This document shows, one piece after another, positions 55,606 through 64,000 of a stretch of DNA of 64,000 nt. Source of the stretch: Bacteroidales bacterium (GTDB lineage Bacteria; Bacteroidota; Bacteroidia; Bacteroidales; ML635J-15); NCBI GenBank assembly GCA_031275085.1, contig JAISPG010000069.1:62001-126000 (forward strand). Reading direction: 5' to 3'. The position numbers and the translations under genes are program-made. The notes below the pieces were generated by a model. That model was given only the letters and a program-made list of their open reading frames with translations. It was not told the DNA's origin and ran no database searches. The number at the start of each line of letters is the position of its first letter. Position 1 is the first letter of the stretch.

Positions 55606-56175
55606 TTAAATAATAAACTTAAAAAACGGATTAATTATTACAAAATATAAGACTAAATAAAATCCTACTATTATTAATGATGAAATAATAAAAAATATCA
55701 TTACATGTTTTTCAGGGACTTTTATGAATTTTTCTATTCCGCAATATAAAATATAAAATCCGTAGAATGCAATAATAGCAAGAAAATATACACTGGAAAA
55801 TAAACTCAGGATTATTTTGGCAATGTATAAAGGTATAAATGAAGAAAAAACAAGTATCTTAATTTTATTTTTTTTTACTTCAACGTTATAAAACGGAATT
55901 AACTTGCACATAGCATAAACAAAAAAAAAGAAATAAAGTATATCGATTATCAGACTAAGTACCGAATATAATAATATGTAATATATGCTTGTACTTGAAA
56001 GATATAAAAGCGTTGTTCCTACAAGGCGTGCTAAAAAAACAACAATTAAAGTAAAAATAAATACAGTTCTGAAATTCTTATTAAAACTTTTATCTTCAAA
56101 AGAATAATTGCTCCAATTCTGATTTGGATTCAATACAATTTTAAGGATTCTATTTGTAAAATTTCTTACTTTCAT
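55606..56175 (-). CDS. Yip1-family membrane protein
   Basis: A 189-residue protein with about five predicted membrane segments (near residues 38-58, 63-83, 85-105, 108-130 and 158-182). The short N-terminal part (VLNPNQNWSNYSFEDKSF) followed by this arrangement matches Yip1-domain proteins of Bacteroidota. Function in bacteria is not known. It points in the same direction as smpB and ends 22 bp before its start, so the two may share a transcript. The divergent neighbour is miaA. Confidence 0.78.
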   Translation of the reverse strand: MKVRNFTNRILKIVLNPNQNWSNYSFEDKSFNKNFRTVFIFTLIVVFLARLVGTTLLYLSSTSIYYILLYSVLSLIIDILYFFFFVYAMCKLIPFYNVEVKKNKIKILVFSSFIPLYIAKIILSLFSSVYFLAIIAFYGFYILYCGIEKFIKVPEKHVMIFFIISSLIIVGFYLVLYFVIINPFFKFII

Positions 56176-56210
56176 TTACCACAAAAAGAAGCAAGCTACA
56201 AATTTAGTTT

Positions 56211-56218
56211 TATTTTTG
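56211..56218 (+). promoter_or_regulatory. Bacteroidota -7 element for miaA
   Basis: TATTTTTG matches TAnnTTTG and ends 26 bp before the ATG at 56245. Confidence 0.5.
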
Positions 56219-56244
56219 TATCTTTAGGTTTTATTTGGTCAAAA

Positions 56245-57159
56245 ATGTTAAAAAAGTACAACTTAATTACAGTAACCGGAGCTACGGCAGGTGGAAAGAC
56301 TTCAGTAGCTGCCCGCCTTGCAAAAGAACTCGACAGTGAAGTTATAAGTGCCGACAGCCGCCAGGTTTACAGAGATATGGATATAGGGACAGGAAAAGAT
56401 ATAGACGATTATACCATAGACGGAAAAAAAATACCATGTCATTTAATAGATATTGTAAATGCCGGATATAAGTATAATGTTTACGAATATAAAAAGGATT
56501 TTTTCAGGGTTTTTGAAAATATTACATCCCGCGGAAAATTACCGGTACTTTGCGGAGGAACAGGAATGTATATCGAAGCTGTACTTAAAAATTATGAATT
56601 AATTCATGTACCGGTAAATCCTGAACTCAGAGAATCATTACAGGACATTAACATAACCGGACTTGAAAAAATACTTAAATCATATAAAAGATTACACAAT
56701 AAAAGCGATCTTGATACTACCAAAAGAGCTATAAGAGCTATAGAAATAGCAGAATATTATTCAAAAAACAATCTGGAAATTGAAAAAAAACCTGAGATAC
56801 ATTCGCTAAATATAGGTATTTACTTCAACCGGGACGAAAGACGCACACGCATTACTCAACGATTGAAACAACGATTGGAAAACGGACTTATTGAAGAAGT
56901 AGAAAAATTGCTTGGCAAAGGATTATCTTTTGAAGATCTGGAATACTACGGACTTGAATATAAATATATTTCATGGTATTTATCCGGTAAAATCAATTAT
57001 GAAGAATTATTTTCCGGATTAAACACAGCAATCCATCAATTTTCCAAACGGCAAATGACCTGGTTCCGTAAAATGGAAAAGTCAGGAACAAAAATCCACT
57101 GGATAGATGGAAATCTTGAAATGGAAAATAAAATTTCAAAAATACTGGAACTTCTATAA
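56245..57159 (+). CDS. miaA: tRNA dimethylallyltransferase
   Basis: A 304-residue enzyme that adds a dimethylallyl group to A37 of tRNAs reading U-starting codons. The P-loop GATAGGKTS is at residues 12-20, followed by DSEVISADSRQVYRDMDIGTGK. The C-terminal motif FSKRQMTWFRKM is also in place. The length is normal (about 300). It acts on the anticodon loop of, among others, the tRNA-Leu (CAA) encoded in this window, if modified. It stands before the glycosyltransferase gene with a 99-bp gap. Confidence 0.95.
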   Translation: MLKKYNLITVTGATAGGKTSVAARLAKELDSEVISADSRQVYRDMDIGTGKDIDDYTIDGKKIPCHLIDIVNAGYKYNVYEYKKDFFRVFENITSRGKLPVLCGGTGMYIEAVLKNYELIHVPVNPELRESLQDINITGLEKILKSYKRLHNKSDLDTTKRAIRAIEIAEYYSKNNLEIEKKPEIHSLNIGIYFNRDERRTRITQRLKQRLENGLIEEVEKLLGKGLSFEDLEYYGLEYKYISWYLSGKINYEELFSGLNTAIHQFSKRQMTWFRKMEKSGTKIHWIDGNLEMENKISKILELL

Positions 57160-57236
57160 TTGAATATAGGAAGTATCTGGCTTTCAGCATTTTCTTATTA
57201 ATTCTTAATTCTTATTTTTCATTCTCCATTTTTTTA

Positions 57237-57244
57237 TACTTTTG
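57237..57244 (+). promoter_or_regulatory. Bacteroidota -7 element for the GT2 gene
   Basis: TACTTTTG matches TAnnTTTG and ends 14 bp before the ATG at 57259. Confidence 0.5.
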
Positions 57245-57258
57245 TACAAAACTTAACA

Positions 57259-58293
57259 ATGGAAGTATCATTATCAAATAAAACAGCTGTTGCAATCCTC
57301 AACTGGAACGGAATAAATTTCCTAAAGGAATTTGTTCCGGTTTTACTTAAAAATACCGATAAAAACATTGCGGATATCTGGGTTATCGATAATGGATCTA
57401 CCGACGAATCGGTGAGTTTCCTGAAAAATACTTTTCCTGAGATAAAATTGGTACCGCTCGACAAAAACTACGGATTTGCAGAAGGGTATAATAAAGGGTT
57501 AAGCCAAATAAATGCAAAATATTATTTGCTGCTGAATTCGGATATTGAAGTTACCCACAAGTGGCTGGAACCGCTTTTAGAACTTATGGAAAATAATCCT
57601 AATATAGCAATATGCAGTCCGAAACTTCTGGATTACAAAAAACGTGATCATTTTGAATATGCAGGTGCTGCAGGTGGTTATATCGATAAATATGGTTATC
57701 CGTTCTGCCGCGGAAGGATTTTTGAAAATATAGAAAAAGATATGGGGCAATATGATAATTTGACCGAATGTATGTGGGTAAGCGGTGCGGCATTAATGAT
57801 ACGTTCTGAACTTTACAATAAAGTCGGAGGATTTGATGATGCCTTTTTTGCCCACCAAGAAGAAATAGACCTTTGCTGGAGACTACAAAACCTGGGCTAT
57901 AAAATTGTCTGTGAACCTAAAAGTCATGTTTTCCACATAGGCGGAGGTACTTTAGAAAAAGGGAATCCAAGAAAAACTTACTATAACTTCAGGAACAGCT
58001 TATTCCTCATTAAAAAAAACTTACCACAGGGACAACGCCGAAGATCTTTATTTATGAGATTCTTTCTTGACGGGATTGCAACTGTCAGAATGATTTTCCA
58101 GGGACTTCCAAAAGATGCGGTTGCCGTAGTAAAAGCCTATTTCCATTTTTGGATAAAACTGGGAGAAATGAAAAAGAAACGTAAACTCATTAAACCTAAA
58201 AAAACAAAATATCTGAAAGGTTTTTACAACAAATCTATTGTTTTCCAGAATTTTATAACTAAAAAAGAAAATTTCAGAGATTTAGGTATCTAA
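57259..58293 (+). CDS. GT2-family glycosyltransferase
   Basis: A 344-residue glycosyltransferase family 2 protein, related to rhamnosyltransferases. The N-terminal half has the GT-A fold: AILNWNGINFLKEFVPVL near residues 12-30, DNGSTDESVSFLK near 47-59, NSDIEV near 93, and a conserved AGAAGGYID with MWVSGAALMIR near 175. The C-terminal region (about 215-270) carries the amphipathic helices seen in this group. It probably transfers a sugar to a lipid-linked or surface polysaccharide acceptor at the membrane. The last 191 bp are repeated at 60752-60942, downstream of the adhesin insertion. Confidence 0.9.
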   Translation: MEVSLSNKTAVAILNWNGINFLKEFVPVLLKNTDKNIADIWVIDNGSTDESVSFLKNTFPEIKLVPLDKNYGFAEGYNKGLSQINAKYYLLLNSDIEVTHKWLEPLLELMENNPNIAICSPKLLDYKKRDHFEYAGAAGGYIDKYGYPFCRGRIFENIEKDMGQYDNLTECMWVSGAALMIRSELYNKVGGFDDAFFAHQEEIDLCWRLQNLGYKIVCEPKSHVFHIGGGTLEKGNPRKTYYNFRNSLFLIKKNLPQGQRRRSLFMRFFLDGIATVRMIFQGLPKDAVAVVKAYFHFWIKLGEMKKKRKLIKPKKTKYLKGFYNKSIVFQNFITKKENFRDLGI

Positions 58294-58438
58294 CAATTTT
58301 TAATTTTATCGGTTACTTACGAGTTTTCTTGTAAGTGGTATGTAAGTTCAATTAGTATATACATTTTTTTAAAATAAAAAACAGCGGATTTTTTTATATT
58401 TAAATCCGCTGTAAGTTTGTGTATAATTTTAATTTTGT

Positions 58439-60486
58439 TTACTGGACAAGGATTTTCTTTATTTCTGTAGTTTTATCGGTAACTATTTTCACGAAATATA
58501 TTCCGGTAGGTAGCGACGATATATTTACATTAGTGTTATCACTATTTAGTTTTATTGTATCTAACAACTGCCCCTGTACATCCCATATTTCTATTCTTAT
58601 GACTTTTGTATTATCATCTATTAATATATTTAATTGATCTTTGGCAGGATTAGGATAAACTTCTATTTTGTCGACATTTATGTTTTCTACAATAATTTGA
58701 TTGCGACGTGTTACTTTAACAATATAATTTCTAGTTATTTCTCCATCTTCAGAAACTACTATAATTGAAAATGGATTTTCGCCATAATTCAAACTTTGTT
58801 CGCCTATGTTGCTATCTTCGCTGATTGTTGCATTGGGATCGCTTAGTGTTGCTAAAATTTCGATTGTTGCTACTTCTGGTTCTACATTTACGGTATAAAT
58901 AAGAGTATCAGGATCGAATTCAGGAGTTAATGTTCCTTCTGAAACGGTAAGATTTGAGAGACTTGCGTCGGTACTTAATGACACCACTACTGGCTTTACA
59001 ATGTTATATGCCGGAAAATAATCTTCATTTCCAAGTTGCGAAGCTGTTATATTAGCATTGCCAAGCCCAACAATTTGCAATTCATTTCCGTTAATTATTC
59101 TTGCTATATTTTCATTGCTCGAAGTATAACTAATGGTTAATCCGCTACTAGATTCTGCGGATAGCAGAACAGGTTCTAGAGTTATTGTTAAATCCGTAAA
59201 TGTTTGCTCCCATATAATAGTTTGAGACTGTGTAATTCCATCATATTCATATGCACCTATATCAATTCTATTGTTTACAATACGTGGATTTCCTGCAAGG
59301 TCAGTATCAGGAATATTTAAACCTGTTGTGTTGGCAATACCTGCATCTACACAAATCGACTCCCCTGTTATCCGCCAATCGGCATTTACAAGAGCCAGGC
59401 TGTCGGAGGAAGTGATTGCTGTACCTGCAAATGTAGTAGAATTTAGAAAAAACGGATAAAATCTATCTGTATCTGTTCCGTAGTTGCCTGCCTCAAGAGC
59501 AATATTACCATCTCCTGTATAACCGCCTTGCACGGCGCAATATGCAACAATAGGAGTACCTAAATCTACATATATTTGTTGAAAATCTTCACCTTTTTTA
59601 TTACCCCAGATTATACAATTAGTTAAGGGGTCACCATAATAATAATATACTCCGCCACCAGATGAACTTGCCATATTATTACTAATATTACAATTAATTA
59701 AACTACCGCCGGAATTACAATGTATTCCGCCACCATTAGAACCTGCGGAATTATTGCTGATATTACAATTTTTTAAGGCACCACCACCTCGATAACAATA
59801 TACTCCGCCGCCAGATGAACTTGCCGTATTATTGCTAATATTACAATTGGCTAAGGTACCACCTTGATCACAATATGCTCCGCCACCATTAAAACTTGCC
59901 GTATTATTGCTGATATTACAATTCGTTAAGGTGCCGCCATTAGAACAATATACTCCGCTGCCATTATATACTGCTCTATTATTGCTGATATTACAATTAT
60001 TAAGTTTTCCACCTGTTCTAATGGAAGCTCCGCCGCCACTGTTATCAGCATATCCGTTTTTCAACACAAAACCATCCCAAGTAGTTTCGGTGACAAAGGC
60101 AGAAGGTTGGTTAAGAACACGATGCATATACTTGCACTAGCATTCGCATTAAGAATTGAAGCCTGTTCGTCGGTAGTTTCGCCACAAATAAGTTCAGGGC
60201 GATCCTCTAAGCGAATTTCGATACCTGCAAAACCTCCGTAAACATTTACACCTTCTTTCATCTCTATTTGAGAAGTTAGGATGTATTCGCCTTGCGATAC
60301 CCAAATTTGGTCGCCGTTGTTAACAGTTGATACTTCCAATGCTGCCTGTACAGTTTGTTTTGCAGTTTCCCAGCTTGTGCCGTCACTACTATCGTTGCCA
60401 TTTGGAGATACATAATAAATAGATTGTCCCATACCAGCCACAAACAAAGCTGATAGTAAAATAAGGCTTAGTAAAATTATTTTCAT
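58439..60486 (-). pseudogene. Frameshifted beta-helix adhesin with T9SS sorting domain
   Basis: Two overlapping frames make one gene. The N-terminal frame starts at ATG 60486 with a signal peptide (MKIILLSLILLSALFVAGMG) and a cap resembling the large adhesin at 21.9 kb (VSPNGNDSSDGTSWETAK, EGVNVYGGF). It runs into the frameshift near 60126-60130. The second frame continues with HRVLNQPSAFVTETTWDGF, then about six tandem turns with NCNISNN and GGGVY-type motifs (59590-60060), a cadherin-like beta-sandwich domain (about 58690-58980), and a T9SS sorting domain (VYPNPAKDQ to the end at 58439). Removing one AT pair from TATAT near 60128 restores ASASMHRVLNQ. It could be a true pseudogene, a phase-variable gene or a sequencing error. 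Confidence 0.8.
59590..60060 (-). repeat. Tandem coding repeats in the broken adhesin
   Basis: About six in-frame units of roughly 78-84 bp. Each encodes a (T/A)NCNISNN strand followed by a GGGxY turn. On the plus strand the recurring core is ATTATTGCTGATATTACAAT or close to it. They are more alike than the repeats of the large adhesin, which points to more recent expansion. Confidence 0.75.
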
Positions 60487-60751
60487 AATAAAATTATTTA
60501 AGATTTTGTAAAAGTGCTTTTGTAAAAATATGTTTTTTTCTTTATTATACGATAAAAAATTAAAAAAAATAGTATTCAAAATTTTTATCGTATGATGGTG
60601 ATTTGAAGTTTAAATAAACGCAAAGTTGCTCCGTTATGTATAACCCCTGTTTGGCTTAGGCTATAAAATGCCTAAACCAAGCTATTCAAGCAGGTTCTAT
60701 CTGCTAAAAGAGAACAAGCAAAACTAAAAGCAGAACCTCTGCCGAACTAGA

Positions 60752-60942
60752 GGACTTCCAAAAGATGCGGTTGCCGTAGTAAAAGCCTATTTCCATTTTT
60801 TGGTTAAACTTGGAGAAATGAAAAAGAAACGTAAACTCATTAAACCTAAAAAAACAAAATATCTGAAAGGTTTTTACAACAAATCTATTGTTTTCCAGAA
60901 TTTTATAAAGAAAAAAGATTTTTTCAGCAATCTAGAAGTTTA
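60752..60942 (+). pseudogene. Duplicated 3' end of the GT2 gene
   Basis: A 191-bp copy of 58102-58292, at an offset of 2,650 bp. 49 bp (58102-58150) and 97 bp (58162-58258) are identical; the 11 bp between them have four differences, and the last 35 bp are strongly diverged. The copied frame is intact: it reads GLPKDAVAVVKAYFHF, LGEMKKKRKLIKPKKTKY, and ends NLEV with TAA at 60940-60942, in place of DLGI. It has no start or catalytic part. Confidence 0.9.
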
Positions 60943-61020
60943 ATAATTTTTTAATCCTATAGATTAATAATGAGATCTATTGTAAACTATAGATTATTTG
61001 TTGTTTACATTTATTTTTTG

Positions 61021-61028
61021 TAATTTTG
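61021..61028 (+). promoter_or_regulatory. Bacteroidota -7 element for the second metallo-hydrolase
   Basis: TAATTTTG matches TAnnTTTG and ends 16 bp before the ATG at 61045. Confidence 0.5.
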
Positions 61029-61044
61029 AGTTTAAATTTTTCAG

Positions 61045-61890
61045 ATGAAAATTTTCAAGATAAATACTCCTGAATTTAAAATCGATGGTGGTGCATATTT
61101 CGGTGTTATTCCCAAAATGATATGGGAAAAGCATTATCCTGCCGACAAAAACAATATGTGCGATGCCAGTTGCCGGTCGCTTCTTATCGATGATGGAAAA
61201 CGCATTTTCTTAATTGATACAGGAATAGGAAATAAATTTTGTGATAACCTGAAAAAAGATTATTTTATCAACAATAAAGAAGATCTTGAAAAAAACATAT
61301 ATGCTTTAGGATACAAACCCGAAGAGATTACTGATGTAATTCTGACTCATCTTCATTTTGACCATTGCGGCGGAACCACAAAAATAAGTAATACTACCGG
61401 TAATCTGGAACTAACATTTCCAAATGCGATCCATCATATTTCTTCATCGCAATGGGATAACGCATTAAACCCCAATTATCGTGAAAAATCATCTTACCTG
61501 AAAGAAAATTTTGAATTATTATCAGATTCCGGTAAATTAAAGCTGACAGACAAAAATACATATATATCAGAAAATATAGAATTAAGGATTTTTAACGGGC
61601 ATACGTCAGGTTTGATGCTTCCTGTCATACATACAGAAAGCAGAACATTATTTTTTGCGGGAGACCTTATTCCTGCAAAAGCTTCTATACCTTTAGCATG
61701 GATTTCTGCTTACGACGTTTTTCCACTTACGAGTATAGAAGAAAAAAATAAATTACTGCAAGAAGCCGTTATTAATAATTGGGTCCTGTTATTCCAGCAC
61801 GATTATTATAACGAATGTTGTACTCTACAAAAAACGGACAGAGGTATAAGAGTACAGGAAACATTTTCTTTTGAAGAATTTGCTCTATGA
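61045..61890 (+). CDS. Metallo-beta-lactamase-fold hydrolase (lactonase-like)
   Basis: A 281-residue protein with no signal peptide, so likely cytoplasmic. The metal-binding motif HxHxDH is at H102, H104, D106 and H107 (THLHFDHCGG). A further His in NGHTSG and Asp in FAGDLIPA complete the two-metal site. The pattern resembles the group that includes N-acyl-homoserine lactonases, but the substrate cannot be inferred. It follows the duplicated glycosyltransferase tail by 102 bp and overlaps the next gene by 4 bp (ATGA). Confidence 0.88.
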   Translation: MKIFKINTPEFKIDGGAYFGVIPKMIWEKHYPADKNNMCDASCRSLLIDDGKRIFLIDTGIGNKFCDNLKKDYFINNKEDLEKNIYALGYKPEEITDVILTHLHFDHCGGTTKISNTTGNLELTFPNAIHHISSSQWDNALNPNYREKSSYLKENFELLSDSGKLKLTDKNTYISENIELRIFNGHTSGLMLPVIHTESRTLFFAGDLIPAKASIPLAWISAYDVFPLTSIEEKNKLLQEAVINNWVLLFQHDYYNECCTLQKTDRGIRVQETFSFEEFAL

Positions 61891-62255
61891 TATACAGATC
61901 ATACATTAAAATATTAATTTTCATTATCATTATATTTTTCGGTTCGTGCACGGAAAAAAGTAAATATAATTCATCAAAAAAAATACTGACTTCAAGGAGC
62001 TGGAAATTAAATACTTTTGTTAACTATCATGAAAATACTCTTTATGATATTGGCAAAACTGTGTATGACTTCAGAGACGATGACGTACTTCTACGAATAA
62101 TAAATAATGACACACTTTACAGTAAATGGATATTATTTGACGATTCGGAATATTTGCGTATTGACCAGAATACATATAAAATTACTCACCTGAACAAAAA
62201 AACATTATCATTAAGATATGGCGAATTCGAAATGTTTTTTATTGGTAATAAATAA
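61887..62255 (+). CDS. Small lipoprotein of unknown function
   Basis: A 122-residue lipoprotein: the N-terminal hydrophobic stretch (MIYRSYIKILIFIIIIFFGSC, Cys at about 21) ends in a lipobox-like FFGSC, and the rest is beta-rich with no recognised domain. Start and the previous stop overlap (ATGA), so it is translationally coupled to the metallo-hydrolase. I do not recognise the family; a role in the envelope is the only inference allowed by the signal. Confidence 0.75.
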   Translation: MIYRSYIKILIFIIIIFFGSCTEKSKYNSSKKILTSRSWKLNTFVNYHENTLYDIGKTVYDFRDDDVLLRIINNDTLYSKWILFDDSEYLRIDQNTYKITHLNKKTLSLRYGEFEMFFIGNK

Positions 62256-62315
62256 TCCGATTTATATTTTTCCTGTAATTTTAAGCCAGAAAGCAGAGCT
62301 GTAAATTTAAAAAAA

Positions 62316-62537
62316 CTATTTGTTGGTTTTTACGTTTTTCAGTCTTTTCCCAAGTGTTAATCCTACTCCGATAATTCCTATTATTAATGCTGTGCCGGAT
62401 ATTCCATTGAAAAGCCCTAGAAAAAAGTCTGAAACAGGAATATCCGAAACCCGATTATATATTTGAACACCTACCTGAACTATAATACCAAATATAAGTG
62501 AAAAAGTACTAAGTGCATAAAAATTTGTATTCCTCAT
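62316..62537 (-). CDS. Small membrane protein with two hydrophobic segments
   Basis: A 73-residue protein with two likely membrane segments (about residues 8-28 and 43-62), the second rich in Gly and Ile (GTALIIGIIGVGLTLG), and a basic tail (KRLKNVKTNK). I recognise no family. It has a plausible ATG and compact flanking spacers, and converges with the small lipoprotein gene. Confidence 0.55.
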   Translation of the reverse strand: MRNTNFYALSTFSLIFGIIVQVGVQIYNRVSDIPVSDFFLGLFNGISGTALIIGIIGVGLTLGKRLKNVKTNK

Positions 62538-62802
62538 ATTCTTATTTTTCGTTTATGCAAAGTTAAGATTTAAAATTACTGAAAATAATTTATATTTTTT
62601 GTGTTTGTCCTCATGTCAGACAGGTTTTACTTTTTTATTTACGATTTTATTATTTTCAAAATGCCAGCTGTTACGGCTTCAATCGTCCGGTAAGCTACTG
62701 CGACTTTGTTTATTTTTTCATACGTTTGTCCTGTATTATTCTTTTTTTAACTTTGTATTCCAGTAACAAATTTTCATAAAAAGGATTATAAAATTCAAAA
62801 GT

Positions 62803-63987
62803 ATGGTTTCAAACAGGGAGTTATTTCTGAATTATCTGGGGCAAACATCCGAAAGTCCTTATTTAATTGAAATAGAGAAAGCCGATGGAATTTATCTGTA
62901 CGGACCCAACGGGAAAAAATATATTGACCTGATATCCGGAGTTTCAGTAAGCAGCCTGGGACATAATTCGGAAATAATTAAAAATGCGATAAAAGAACAG
63001 GTAGATAATCATCTTCATTTAATGGTATATGGTGAATTTATCCAGTCTCCACAGGTAAAACTTGCTGAATATTTATCAAATATGTTGCCTGAAAGTCTGG
63101 ATTCGGTATATTTAGTTAATAGTGGCAGCGAAGCAATAGAAGGAGCTGTTAAACTTGCAAAAAAATATACAGGAAAAACAAAACTTGTATCATTCAAAAA
63201 TGCATATCACGGAAGTACTCATGGTGCATTAAGTTTATGCGGGAACGAAGATTTCAAAAATTCATGCCGTCCCTTGCTACCGGAAGTTTACCATATAGAG
63301 CTAAATAATTTTAATGATCTGGAAATTATTGATAATAATACGGCATGTGTTGTTCTTGAACCTATACAGGCTGAAGGCGGAATAAAAATCCCGACAAAAG
63401 AATATATAAAAGAACTTAAGAAAATTTGCGACGAAAAAGGATGCCTTCTGATATTTGATGAAATACAGACCGGTTTTGGAAGAACAGGAAAGATGTTCGG
63501 GTTTCAGCATTTTGATGTTGTGCCCGACATTGTATGTTTTGCAAAAGCCCTGGGCGGAGGAATGCCGATAGGAGCGTTTGTATCATCAAAAGAAATAATG
63601 AATTATTTCAAAACTAATCCTGTACTGGGACATATAACCACTTTCGGGGGACATCCGGTTAGTTCTGCAGCTGCATATTCTACAATTAAATTTATTTCCG
63701 AATCTGAAATAACAAAATACGTCAAAGAAAAGGAAATGCTTTTCAGAGAAAAATTAAAACATCCGCTTATAAATGAAATCCGTGGGGAAGGTTTGTTATT
63801 AGCCGTTGAATTAGGTTCTTTCGACAGTGTGCTTAAAGTTGTAAAATACGGACTGGAAGAAGGATTTATAACCGATTGGTTTATTTTTCATGATACTGCA
63901 TTCAGGATTGCTCCACCACTTATTATTAATGAAAATGAAATAATAAAATCATGTGAATTGATTTTAAAAGTATTAAATAAAATTTGA
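62803..63987 (+). CDS. Class III aminotransferase (acetylornithine/ornithine type)
   Basis: A 394-residue pyridoxal-phosphate enzyme of fold type I. The PLP-binding lysine is at about K248 in FAKALGGGMPIGAF, with NSGSEAIEGAVKLAKKYTG near residue 105 and the Asp motif IFDEIQTGFGRTGKMFG near 213-229. This layout matches the acetylornithine/ornithine/GABA-type aminotransferase subgroup; the exact amino donor and acceptor are undecided. The gene is complete, with its stop at 63985-63987. It stands alone after a 265-bp AT-rich gap. Confidence 0.88.
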   Translation: MVSNRELFLNYLGQTSESPYLIEIEKADGIYLYGPNGKKYIDLISGVSVSSLGHNSEIIKNAIKEQVDNHLHLMVYGEFIQSPQVKLAEYLSNMLPESLDSVYLVNSGSEAIEGAVKLAKKYTGKTKLVSFKNAYHGSTHGALSLCGNEDFKNSCRPLLPEVYHIELNNFNDLEIIDNNTACVVLEPIQAEGGIKIPTKEYIKELKKICDEKGCLLIFDEIQTGFGRTGKMFGFQHFDVVPDIVCFAKALGGGMPIGAFVSSKEIMNYFKTNPVLGHITTFGGHPVSSAAAYSTIKFISESEITKYVKEKEMLFREKLKHPLINEIRGEGLLLAVELGSFDSVLKVVKYGLEEGFITDWFIFHDTAFRIAPPLIINENEIIKSCELILKVLNKI

Positions 63988-64000
63988 TGTTACATAAATA

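Larger units (their letters stand above)
60487..61044. other. Region between the broken adhesin and the second metallo-hydrolase
   Basis: 558 bp. Near the adhesin it holds an inverted repeat (60547-60561 with 60580-60593, one extra A), then a hairpin near 60648-60675, then the glycosyltransferase tail fragment at 60752-60942 and the promoter of the next gene. There is no complete gene. Confidence 0.65.

Overview
The window looks like a chromosomal segment of a low-GC Bacteroidota bacterium, probably a member of Bacteroidales or a close relative. The reasons are: several type IX secretion (T9SS) parts (SprA C-terminus, a PorV-family barrel, a PorU-like C25 sortase); at least four secreted proteins with T9SS C-terminal sorting domains; RemB/Wzi-like gliding-type outer membrane proteins; and many copies of the Bacteroidota -7 promoter element TAnnTTTG placed just upstream of starts. 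I see no rRNA operon, prophage, transposase, CRISPR array or recognisable defence locus.

Layout. 1-8.6 kb: 3' end of sprA, gcvH, an ispD-family gene, asnB, then coaD and glnS on the minus strand, and folB. 8.6-18.3 kb: prfB with an intact programmed +1 frameshift, an M3 peptidase lipoprotein, two tandem M14 carboxypeptidases with T9SS tails, and an RlmD-like rRNA methyltransferase. 18.3-27 kb: a minus-strand pair of outer-membrane RemB/Wzi-like paralogues, then a 1509-residue beta-helix T9SS adhesin flanked by two copies of its leader sequence. 27-36 kb: a glycogen synthase-phosphorylase fusion, an exported superoxide dismutase, comF, a run of small accessory genes (GyrI-like, DUF1801, a decayed DUF6157 gene, PhnB-like, TfoX/YjbR-like) and tRNA-His. 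36-44.7 kb: purS-pssA, porV-like and porU2-like genes, an exported metallo-beta-lactamase-fold protein and a CAT-like acetyltransferase. 44.8-52 kb: AlkD-like HEAT protein, nitroreductase lipoprotein, quinone-oxidoreductase-like enzyme, clpS, a zinc-ribbon orphan, tRNA-Leu, DUF58, rbfA and a LolE-type permease. 52.3-64 kb: M13 peptidase, plsY, smpB, a Yip1-like protein, miaA, a GT2 glycosyltransferase, a frameshifted beta-helix adhesin inserted between two copies of the glycosyltransferase 3' end, a second metallo-hydrolase, small envelope proteins and a class III aminotransferase.

Functional picture. Housekeeping genes for translation (glnS, prfB, rbfA, smpB, miaA, rlmD), cofactors and lipids (coaD, folB, pssA, plsY) are interleaved with a cell-surface programme: T9SS machinery, its peptidase and adhesin cargo, and outer-membrane barrels. 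The most unusual structures are (i) the adhesin cassette at 58.3-60.9 kb, bounded by duplicated glycosyltransferase 3' ends and carrying a lesion explainable as a 2-bp slip; (ii) two intergenic composite palindromes at 31.5-31.7 and 51.9-52.1 kb that share a hairpin core inside unrelated outer arms; and (iii) the duplicated leader flanking the large adhesin. No complete new enzymatic system was recognised.
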